A stretch of DNA of 64,000 bases from Antedon mediterranea. Taxonomy: Eukaryota > Echinodermata > Crinoidea > Comatulida > Antedonidae. This document shows positions 43,707-55,996 of this stretch, in pieces. The stretch's first letter is position 1, and each line of letters starts with the position of its first letter. Below the pieces are notes generated by a model. It searched no databases. It saw nothing but the letters and a program-made list of their open reading frames with translations, and had not been told where the DNA came from. The DNA is taken from the NCBI RefSeq assembly GCF_964355755.1, contig NC_092678.1, forward strand, positions 519,922 through 583,921, given 5' to 3'. The position numbers and the translations under genes were made by a program.

Positions 43707-44528
43707 TTAAGACAACAAAAACTGAATAAATTCTTTGTTTCTAAAGGAATAAACAATTGGGTTCATACCGGCGTTGGAATATGACCAAATAAGGAATATC
43801 TCTTGCGCGTCAGTTAATGCTTCTTCACTTTGCATATTGTCAGTAACATTGATATACAATGACGTTATCAAAAGCGGTAAGGATGATATTGCAAACGCAC
43901 CAAACATTATTAATGTTGTCTTTGTTGCTTTGTAGTCTTTTAAGCGTTTGGATTTTATCACGTGACTCTCAACGAATGCAATTTTCAGTTGTTGATTTCT
44001 CGCTTTTAAGTATATAATTAAATTGAAAAGAATGTGTAGCACCACAAGAGCAATTTGTAATGTTGATGAAATCATCATATACTGTGAGCGGCCGATGACA
44101 GGCGACAGGTAAATGTCCATTACTACAATAGCTAACGCTAAGATGACCGTCCACGCAAGACCAACGTCCACGACGCGACTGGACATAAGTCGGTGGTGTT
44201 TAAATGGGTGCACGACAGCTACATAACGCTCTGTCGTCAACAAGCCTAACTGAAATTGTGATGTTAACATCAAACACACTAATATTTTTCTTAAAATGTT
44301 TTCGAAATCGACTATATCACACGTCACAGACCATAAGCAGCCAAACACACCTGAACTTAAGTCAGTTGTGGCTAGGCTTAACTGAATTCGTTTGGTCATT
44401 TTGGTGTACAACTTCTTCTTAACAGAAACGATAACGACACATGCATTTCCGATGATTACCCAAAATGAGATGACGACCCAGATTGTCGTACTCGGAACAG
44501 AAGGACACCCTGTGCTAGTTTCATTCAT
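43707..44528 (-). CDS. Rhodopsin-class GPCR 9 (intronless, 273 aa)
   Basis: The start is chosen at ATG 44528 (MNETSTGCPS, NET site); the upstream extension lacks an ATG. Belongs to a second subgroup with receptors 10 and 11: TKRIQLSLATTDLSSG, SQFQLGLLTTERYVAVVHPF (ERY 100-102), KDYKATKTTLIMF, NAGMNPIVYSFRNKEF. Very short tail ending FIQFLLS. Glu replaces Cys 3.25. The start codon is in register with an 83-bp tandem array upstream. Confidence 0.88.
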   Translation of the reverse strand: MNETSTGCPSVPSTTIWVVISFWVIIGNACVVIVSVKKKLYTKMTKRIQLSLATTDLSSGVFGCLWSVTCDIVDFENILRKILVCLMLTSQFQLGLLTTERYVAVVHPFKHHRLMSSRVVDVGLAWTVILALAIVVMDIYLSPVIGRSQYMMISSTLQIALVVLHILFNLIIYLKARNQQLKIAFVESHVIKSKRLKDYKATKTTLIMFGAFAISSLPLLITSLYINVTDNMQSEEALTDAQEIFLIWSYSNAGMNPIVYSFRNKEFIQFLLS

Positions 44529-44885
44529 TATCTTTTCGTCGTTAAATAACAATCGGAGATAGACCAATGTAAACGGAACTTAACTGTGTTGGTATCCCAG
44601 TTTAATTCATGAACTTCTCGTCCATTAAATAACAATCGGAGATAGACCAATGTAAACGGAACTTAACTGTGTTGGTATCCCAGTTTAATTCATGAACTTC
44701 TCGTCCATTAAATAACAATCGGAGATAGACCAATGTAAACGGAACTTAACTGTGTTGGTATCCCAGTTTAAATTCATGAACTTCTCATCCATTAAATAAC
44801 AATCGGAGAAAGACCAATTTGAACGCAACTTAACTGTGTTGGTATCCCAGTTTCATTCATCCTCTTCTCGTCCGTTAAATGACAA
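44528..44885. repeat. 83-bp tandem array made of the GPCR 9 start region
   Basis: Four further units follow the receptor start. Minus-strand ATG AAT occurs at 44528 (the gene), 44610, 44693, 44777 and 44860, spaced 82-84 bp. In two copies it is followed at once by TAA. The outermost copy keeps ATGAATGAAACT as in the gene. If transcribed, these would be upstream start codons. Confidence 0.88.
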
Positions 44886-45677
44886 TCAGAAATACACCAT
44901 CGTGAACGAAACTTTCAAAACTAAGTTTTGGTGGTCATGTAAGTAAATACTTTATTATGTGATTCCTATTGTCTATACATAGACCATACGACAGTTGTAC
45001 AAAAATGCCAATATTAGCGTTTTCGGCAGTAGGCCTACACAGATGCATTTAGCAATAATTACAGAAAAAAATAATTAGTTGTAGGCCTATTACAAAATCG
45101 AATTAGATTATCTCATCAAACAAGCGAACAAAAAAAGTCCATGTTACAAGAAAAAAAAATCTAGTCACTGAAGCAAACATATGATTGACATATAATATAA
45201 TATGAATTGACTTGTTAATAATGGATGAACCCAAATCTGATTGGTCTTTTTCCGTCCATCACACACTTAAGATAACAACCGGTCAAGTTTCCAATCAAAT
45301 TCAAATTAAATCACAATTATAATTGCCATCTATACATTGTGGCATATCGCCTCAACAACCATGGAGTTATTATACCTACATACTCTAACCAACAACTAAC
45401 TACCTGACAAAGAACACTACCATTGGGATACCTCTATACAGGGGACATCATATTCATGGACCAAGCCCATCCCCTCCCCCCTCCCCCGCCCCAATTAGGA
45501 GGAACGGACATCAATGCGGATGTTTTAACATTACAGACAACCTCTGAAGGATGGACCACTCTTACTCAGCGGTGGTCAGTTTCTTTGGTCAGTTTCTTTG
45601 GTCTTGAACTTTATGTGCTATACTATACTACTGTAGAACACTAAACAACACAGCATTTGTCCAAAACACATCTTTAC

Positions 45678-45820
45678 TAAAGCTCTGTCTACATTATCAA
45701 ACTAGTGTGATGTGCCCAAATATGGTAGTGACTTGCCCAAATATGGTATTGAATTGACATCATCATGTCCATATATGGGCACATCACATTTTGTTATCAC
45801 ATAAAGTTTAGATAAGGCTT
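45678..45820. mobile_element. MITE family 1
   Basis: Left taaagctctgtctacattat, right acataaagtttagataagg (diverged). Interior with two tgcccaaatatggta units. It lies just downstream of receptor 10. Confidence 0.8.
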
Positions 45821-45853
45821 AAAGATGTAGAAAATCAATGGAGGAGACATTTT

Positions 45854-46729
45854 CTACCATTTTCTTGTCAAACTACGCAAATATTGAATAAATTCTTGAT
45901 TTCTAAACGAATAAACAATAGGGTTCATTCCACAATTTGAATACATAATAGTGAAGAGGATCATAAATACGTTACCAGCCATAATATTGTTAACACCATA
46001 AAGGACACCCAATACACCTTGATACAGTGAATACAGCATCAAGGGATATGTGCATACAGCATGCGCACACGATATAATTAGAATTGATTTAGTTGCTTTG
46101 AAGTCTCTTACGCGCTTGCACTTTCTCACTTGATTTTCAATGGCATCAATTTTCATCTTTTGATTTCTGGCATTTACATAAATAATGTAATTTAAAACAC
46201 AAAGCAGCAGAAAAGCTAAAACTTGTATAGAATTCATTACAAACATTGCGGTTGAAAACCCAACAAAATATACAAATATAAAAACAAACATCACGAAAGC
46301 TAGAGACAAAAAAACGGAACAGACAAGTCCGATATTGATGGCGCGAGATGTGATCAGTGCCTGATATCGAAAGGGGTACACAACAACTATATATCGTTCG
46401 ATCGTTAATAAAATTAATTGCAGTTGGGATATACTAACCATGATGTAAATTAAATTTAGCATTAATAATACTAAAATTGAATTTCTACCAAATATAAGTA
46501 CAAAGATACCACGCAACAGACCAGTCACTCCTGAACTTAAATCAACGATGCTTAAACTTAGTTGAACGCGTTTCGATAAGTCCGTGTACATTCTCTTCTT
46601 GACATAAACAAAGACAACCAACATATTCCCAAGTATTATCCACCAAGATAAAGCTATCCATATACATAGCTCTACGTAGTTATAGTTATGATCGTAATCA
46701 GTTATGTTTTTAACATCTGTCTTGTTCAT
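45854..46729 (-). CDS. Rhodopsin-class GPCR 10 (intronless, 291 aa)
   Basis: The start is chosen at ATG 46729 (MNKTDVKNITDYDHNY), with two glycosylation sites; upstream codons are open but have no ATG. Second subgroup: SKRVQLSLSIVDLSSG, SQLQLILLTIERYIVVVYPF, VRDFKATKSILII, NCGMNPIVYSFRNQEF. No Cys 3.25. TM6 reads CAHAVCTYP. Flanked upstream by the 62-bp array. Confidence 0.88.
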   Translation of the reverse strand: MNKTDVKNITDYDHNYNYVELCIWIALSWWIILGNMLVVFVYVKKRMYTDLSKRVQLSLSIVDLSSGVTGLLRGIFVLIFGRNSILVLLMLNLIYIMVSISQLQLILLTIERYIVVVYPFRYQALITSRAINIGLVCSVFLSLAFVMFVFIFVYFVGFSTAMFVMNSIQVLAFLLLCVLNYIIYVNARNQKMKIDAIENQVRKCKRVRDFKATKSILIISCAHAVCTYPLMLYSLYQGVLGVLYGVNNIMAGNVFMILFTIMYSNCGMNPIVYSFRNQEFIQYLRSLTRKW

Positions 46730-46739
46730 AGTGATATGA

Positions 46740-47580
46740 TAAGTCTGATACCAACTGTACAAAGGTAAATGATTAAGTGTGACTTAAGTCCAAAGTCCCT
46801 TGATAAGTCTGACACACTGTTAAGTGTGACTTAAGTCCAAGGTCCCTTGATAAGTCTGACACACTGTACAGAGGTAAATGATTAAGTGTGACTTAAGTCC
46901 AAAGTCCCTTGATAAGTCTGACACACTGTACAAAGGTAAATGATTAAGTGTGACTTAAGTCCAAAGTTCCTTGAAAAGTCTGACACCAACTGTACAAAGG
47001 TAAATAATTAAGTGTGACTTAAGTTCAAAGTTCCTTGATAAGTCTGACACACTGTACAAAGGTAAATGATTAAGTGTGACTTAAGTTCAAAGTCCCTTGA
47101 TAAGTCTGACACCAACTGTACAAAGGTAAATGATTAAGTGTGACTTAAGTCCTAAGTTCCTTGATAAGTCTGACACACTGTACAAAGGTAAATGATTAAG
47201 TGTGACTTAAGTTCAAAGTTCCTTGATAAGTCTGACACACTGTACAAAGGTAAATGATTAAGTGTGACTTAAGTCCAAAGTTCCTTGATAAGTCTGACAC
47301 ACTGTACAAAGGTAAATGATTAAGTGTGACTTAAGTCCAAAGTCCCTTGATAAGTCTGACACACTGTTAAGTGTGACTTAAGTTCAAAGTCCTTTGATAA
47401 GTCTGACACACTGTACAAAGGTAAATGATTAAGTGTGACTTAAGTCCAAAGTTCCTTGATAAGTCTGACACACTGTACAAAGGTAAATGATTAAGTGTGA
47501 CTTAAGTTCAAATTTCCTTGATAAGTCTGACACCAACTGTACAAAGGTAAATGATTAAGTGTGACTTAAGATCATAAGTC
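46740..47580. repeat. 62-bp minisatellite (about 13 units) upstream of GPCR 10
   Basis: Units tgataagtctgacacactgt, acaaaggtaaatgattaagt, gtgacttaagtccaaagt. Some units lack the acaaaggtaaatgatt block, giving 38-46-bp short forms at 46815-46860 and 47365-47400. It begins about 11 bp from the receptor start codon, so it lies in the 5' UTR or promoter. Confidence 0.93.
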
Positions 47581-48318
47581 CCTTTTATAAATCACTTATC
47601 ACTAGAGCATATTGATTTCACATCACCAACATTTCTACTTCCTCTTCGTTTCTTGTGAGCGCTGTCCAAGATAATAATGTTAAAATGTTCTAAATATAAC
47701 ATTACCACATTACAATGGAATTCTGATTTGATACTGTTAGCTAATGTTAGCTATATTTATAAATTAAAGTTACTTGATGGAGTGTTGATAGCTGTTAGTC
47801 TAGACTGGTAACAGTTATTCAGTTCTTATATTGTTGTTGTCGATTCAGAGAGAATGTTGTTGCTTTGTTGCCAGTCAATAACATTCATTAAGATTGTCTG
47901 TTAATTAGTACGACCCTTCCGTACATGATCTTGGTGTATGCCCGCTAAGAATTTCCAGATACATCAGTTTTCTTTGTCATCATCCTCGTGCAGTTAGTTG
48001 ACAAATTTAAATGAATTCTGTCATTTTTGAAGTGGAAAACAATACAAGACCTATCAGTTAAAATCGATCACTTCATCCATTATTAAAGTTTATTAAAGAA
48101 TCTTTAAATCTAATACAGTTATTTGATGAGCTGTCAATCAAATGTTAACGAACTTGAAGTGAAATGACACAATGGTTTTATATAATATAAATCAAATTGA
48201 CAGACACTAACATGTTAGTGTCACTTAATACAATGAAATACATCAAAACATTTAACAAGATACAAATTAATACCATAAATAATCAAACAGAATCTGTTTC
48301 CTCCAAAAAAGAAACAAA
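47581..48318. other. Intergenic, nothing recognised
   Basis: AT-rich sequence between the 62-bp and 44-bp arrays. No gene, repeat family or receptor relic was seen. Confidence 0.5.
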
Positions 48319-49775
48319 CTCAAGCACACATCCTCCTTGTTCTCTCCTGAATGTAATCCTATCTCAAGCACACCTCCTCCTTGTTCTCTCCTGAATGTAA
48401 TACTATCTCAAGCACACATCCTCCTTGTTCTCTCCTGAATGTAATCCTATCTCAAGCACACCTCCTCCTTGTTCTCTCCTGAATGTAATCCTATCTCAAG
48501 CACACATCCTCCTTGTTCTCTCCTGAATGTAATCCTATCTCAAGCACACCTCCTTCTTGTTCTCTCCTGAATGTAATCCTATCTCAAGCACACATCCTCC
48601 TTGTTCTCTCCTGAATGTAATCCTATCTCAAGCACACATCCTCCTTGTTCTCTCCTGAATGTAATCCTATCTCAAGCACACATCCTCCTTGTTCTCTCCT
48701 GAATGTAATCCTATCTCAAGCACACATCCTCCTTGTTCTCTCCTGAATGTAATCCTATCTCAAGCACACCTCCTTCTTGTTCTCTCCTGAATGTAATCCT
48801 ATCTCAAGCACACATCCTCCTTGTTCTCTCCTGAATGTAATCCTATCTCAAGCACACCTCCTCCTTGTTCTCTCCTGAATGTAATCCTATCTCAAGCACA
48901 CATCCTCCTTGTTCTCTCCTGAATGTAATCCTATCTCAAGCACACATCCTCCTTGTTCTCTCCTGAATGTAATCCTATCTCAAGCACACATCCTCCTTGT
49001 TCTCTCCTGAATGTAATCCTATCTCAAGCACACCTCCTCCTTGTTCTCTCCTGAATGTAATCCTATCTCAAGCACACCTCCTCCTTGTTCTCTCCTGAAT
49101 GTAATCCTATCTCAAGCACACCTCCTCCTTGTTCTCTCCTGAATGTAATCCTATCTCAAGCACACATCCTCCTTGTTCTCTCCTGAATGTAATCCTATCT
49201 CAAGCACACATCCTCCTTGTTCTCTCCTGAATGTAATCCTATCTCAAGCACACATCCTCCTTGTTCTCTCCTGAATGTAATCCTATCTCAAGCACACATC
49301 CTCCTTGTTCTCTCCTGAATGTAATCCTATCTCAAGCACACATCCTCCTTGTTCTCTCCTGAATGTAATCCTATCTCAAGCACACATCCTCCTTGTTCTC
49401 TCCTGAATGTAATCCTATCTCAAGCACACCTCCTTCTTGTTCTCTCCTGAATGTAATCCTATCTCAAGCACACATCCTCCTTGTTCTCTCCTGAATGTAA
49501 TCCTATCTCAAGCACACATCCTCCTTGTTCTCTCCTGAATGTAATCCTATCTCAAGCACACATCCTCCTTGTTCTCTCCTGAATGTAATCCTATCTCAAG
49601 CACACATCCTCCTTGTTCTCTCCTGAATGTAATCCTATCTCAAGCACACCTCCTTCTTGTTCTCTCCTGAATGTAATCCTATCTCAAGCACACATCCTCC
49701 TTGTTCTCTCCTGAATGTAATCCTATCTCAAGCACACCTCCTTCTTGTTCTCTCCTGAATGTAATCCTATCTCAA
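48319..49775. repeat. 44-bp minisatellite, 33 units, downstream of GPCR 11
   Basis: Unit caagcacacatcctccttgt, tctctcctgaatgtaatcct, atct. Three variants differ at two positions: A (cacatcctcc), B (cacctcctcc), C (cacctccttc). Order read: ABABACAAAACABAAABBBAAAAAACAAAACAC. The array ends 100 bp before the receptor 11 stop. Adjacent units have no unique spacers, so it is not a CRISPR. Confidence 0.95.
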
Positions 49776-49875
49776 TGACTAACTTTATCGTTTTGTGCAT
49801 TTATTTATACTACATGGTGACTTCATTTTCACATTGTGATTGCGTTGTCGCTGACCGTCTTTGAGTAACTGTTGA

Positions 49876-50913
49876 CTACATAGACCTAAAGATGGATCGC
49901 AAACCAGTCTTAAAAGACTTACTTCTAAAAGAGTAGATTAGCGGATTCATTCCGCAATTGAGTTGCAAGAAGAAAACAGAAATCATAACGTTTGAAATTG
50001 AAAATGAATATTGACAATAAAAAATGGCGTTCTTGATTGAAATCACGAAATAGGGAATGGTACAGATCAAGAAAGCGGCGAGAATGATGAGTGTGGTTTT
50101 GGTTGCTTTTAAATCGGCTTTCTTTTGTACGCAGCCAACCTTTCTTTGCTGTTGTGTGCCTTCCTCCTTGTGCAGACGCACATCTATCACGTGTACACGC
50201 ACGTCTGCTGCGTGTATACGTATTTCTTGCTTTCTCGCTTCCTTGTGAACTCTAAAATGCAGACCGCAGATAAGGATGATGGGAAAAAATTCTCCAATAC
50301 TGTGCGACACAATGTACACCATTTTGTCTCTACTGTAAAAAGTTTGTTGGAGTATGAGACCGATTACGACACCAGTCATCCAACAGAGTACGATAGCGAT
50401 GTTTGTTGATTTGGACGTTACAATGTTAATATGTCGGAATGGATAGAATATAGCAATGTATCGCTCCACAGCAATAGCAAATAGATGACACTGAGAAATA
50501 TAGAACGGCCACCATAAATATATCACAAATATCTCTTGCAGATCATCGTGAATTGCACAGATGATTCCTAAAACACCGGACATGAAATCGACGACACTTA
50601 GACTTAACTGGATGCGTTGCGTCATCTGCTCGTACATCCTGGTCTTTACCGACACGTAGATAACTAAAGTGTTACCAAGAAGGATCAACAGACAGACAGA
50701 CACCCAAGCGATATGGTAGTATACATCGCCACGAATCAACTCCATGCTGCTCTTGTAATTATACCCAGAATAGTAATCTTGCCAGCCACTGCCACCATCA
50801 CTTGTGTTATTTGCATATGTTTCATTGGGAAAACTTGCATTTGCAGTAATCCAGTTTTCAGTAGTAATGTACGGAGGTCTTGTATAAGATGGTCTAATAT
50901 AGGATGGCCTCAT
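49876..50913 (-). CDS. Rhodopsin-class GPCR 11 (intronless, 345 aa)
   Basis: The start is chosen at ATG 50913 (MRPSYIRPSYTRPPY); the frame is open upstream but without an ATG. The extracellular N-terminus is long (about 60 aa) with NAS, NET and NNTS sites. Then GNTLV, TQRIQLSLSVVDFMSG, SQCHLFAIAVERYIAIFYPF, RHINIVTSKSTNIAIV, a lengthened loop 3 with repeated IHAADVRVHVIDVRLH-type units, DLKATKTTLII, and NCGMNPLIYSFRSKSF. No Cys 3.25. Largest of the array and probably the most distant relative. Confidence 0.88.
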   Translation of the reverse strand: MRPSYIRPSYTRPPYITTENWITANASFPNETYANNTSDGGSGWQDYYSGYNYKSSMELIRGDVYYHIAWVSVCLLILLGNTLVIYVSVKTRMYEQMTQRIQLSLSVVDFMSGVLGIICAIHDDLQEIFVIYLWWPFYISQCHLFAIAVERYIAIFYPFRHINIVTSKSTNIAIVLCWMTGVVIGLILQQTFYSRDKMVYIVSHSIGEFFPIILICGLHFRVHKEARKQEIRIHAADVRVHVIDVRLHKEEGTQQQRKVGCVQKKADLKATKTTLIILAAFLICTIPYFVISIKNAIFYCQYSFSISNVMISVFFLQLNCGMNPLIYSFRSKSFKTGLRSIFRSM

Positions 50914-51872
50914 TTTGATAGCTTTCGGCAGATAAACGTGAAAACTCAATAAATTTTTGAATGAATTAATATACTGTAGACTACACAAACAAATGAAGAT
51001 GGATTTTCAAGTAATATGATAGCTTGCATGCTTGCAACTGTATATATGCTTTCTTTTCCCTATTAAAATATTCTGAGAACATAATTGGCCTTTTGGTAAA
51101 TGTAAGTTTGTTGAATAATCTATTGAAAAATCATCAAAAATTTGAAGTAATTATTTTGTTGCTAATAAAAATTTAACTGATGAAAACACCTGAAGAAGGT
51201 TAAATGATTTACGACTGACGTAATAAATTGCAAAATGTATTGTTGATTGAGGGATGTTTGCAATTTTGAAAGAGCAACATTCAACCGCAGAAGATGAAGT
51301 GCCTGAAGAGGTAGTTAGTTGGACAGACATGATGAAGGCCGACGATGATTACCATTAATAGCAACACAAAATTCATTAAAATACACGAGGATAGGAAATA
51401 AACAATTAATTATAAATCGCATTTGGTAATTATTGTTACAAATTGTTAGATTAAAATATTTTTTTTTATTGCAAAATAATCTAAATTTATAATCTTAACC
51501 TTTTCTAAGGTTTTTTTTAGTTAAAAATCTCAGTGACCTTGAGTAGCAATCACTGCATGTTTGACCTATAATGTCATTTTCTAGACACCTTTTGATAAAT
51601 GTACATAGTTTTTTATTTAAAAAGGTGCCATTAAAACTTGGCAATCACAGATTAGCTAAAACTGCAATAATCTTCATTTGAATGGGACAGGTGGACCACT
51701 TGATATTAGCATTAATATATATCAATATCAAAGATAAAAACACAAGCCTTCTCCGTCCTGATTTGGATTCATAAAACAAATGCATTGATAGTGCAGTGTG
51801 CAAAAATGTGCTGTGTGCAAAACATCTACAGTGTCCAAAACATGTGCAGTGTGCAAAACATGTGTATTTACT
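50914..51872. other. Intergenic between GPCR 11 and ANKRD16
   Basis: AT-rich. The only item of note is a short open frame at 51254-51358. A small repeated phrase (gtgcaaaacatgtgca-like) lies at 51797-51862. Confidence 0.5.
51254..51358 (+). pseudogene. Possible C-terminal relic of a DDE transposase
   Basis: ATG at 51254 opens 34 codons ending TAA, with protein-like composition: STAEDEVPEEVVSWTDMMKA followed by DDDYH. Acidic EEVVxW...DDD tails of this kind occur in Tigger/jerky-type transposases. No other part of such a gene is seen nearby. The call is weak; chance is possible. Confidence 0.25.
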
Positions 51873-55475
<3,603 letters not shown>

Positions 55476-55996
55476 TCAAAATCACTCAACCATGACTTCA
55501 TAGGTAAAGCACGCGCCGAAACAAAAACATAAACACAGTGTTGTGGTGGTTTAATTTTCAGTAGGGTAGGTATTTCCTGAATGTGAATCCCCATATCCTA
55601 GGTTGAATATTAATGATTTTAGTAGATGATTATATTTGCCTTTTCCATTTGTTTACTAGTGTCACTTGCTAGGCTAAGCTCTATCTAGGCTAGGCCAACC
55701 AAGGTGAACCAAACTTGTCAGCAGTCACTGTGTCAGGGCAGATTGAAACTGGGTTTTTCCCAGGAAGGGATGTGGTATGCTGTGCTATTGTAGCCTGGAT
55801 CTAGGCCTAACTACTAGGCTGGGATAAACACGGGGCCAGTGACAGATCTCTGCCAATTTTTTTTTTTCAATAGTGTATTATTATTATTACTTTATTTTAC
55901 AACAAAAGTTTTATGTAAAACGTTATGTTAAATACCTATATCATTATCAGGTGACATAAAATTTTTTTTTTTTAAGTTTGCACTGTCATTTCAATA
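55476..55996. promoter_or_regulatory. Bidirectional promoter region of ANKRD16 and FBH1
   Basis: 521 bp separate the divergent start codons. No TATA box is obvious. A CpG-containing stretch (gcacgcgccgaaac) lies near 55510. Pyrimidine tracts and AG sites close to the FBH1 ATG (ttttttttttaag at 55964-55976) allow an intron in the FBH1 5' UTR. Shared regulation is inferred from geometry. Confidence 0.55.

Noticed and set aside
44529-44567. N-terminal extension of receptor 9 (and similar upstream extensions of receptors 8, 10 and 11)
   Set aside because: These extensions begin at TTG rather than ATG; the first in-frame ATG gives N-termini with glycosylation sites, and for receptor 8 it matches receptor 7.
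48319-49775. CRISPR-like regular array
   Set aside because: Units are contiguous 44-mers with no unique spacers and the genome is eukaryotic; it is a minisatellite.
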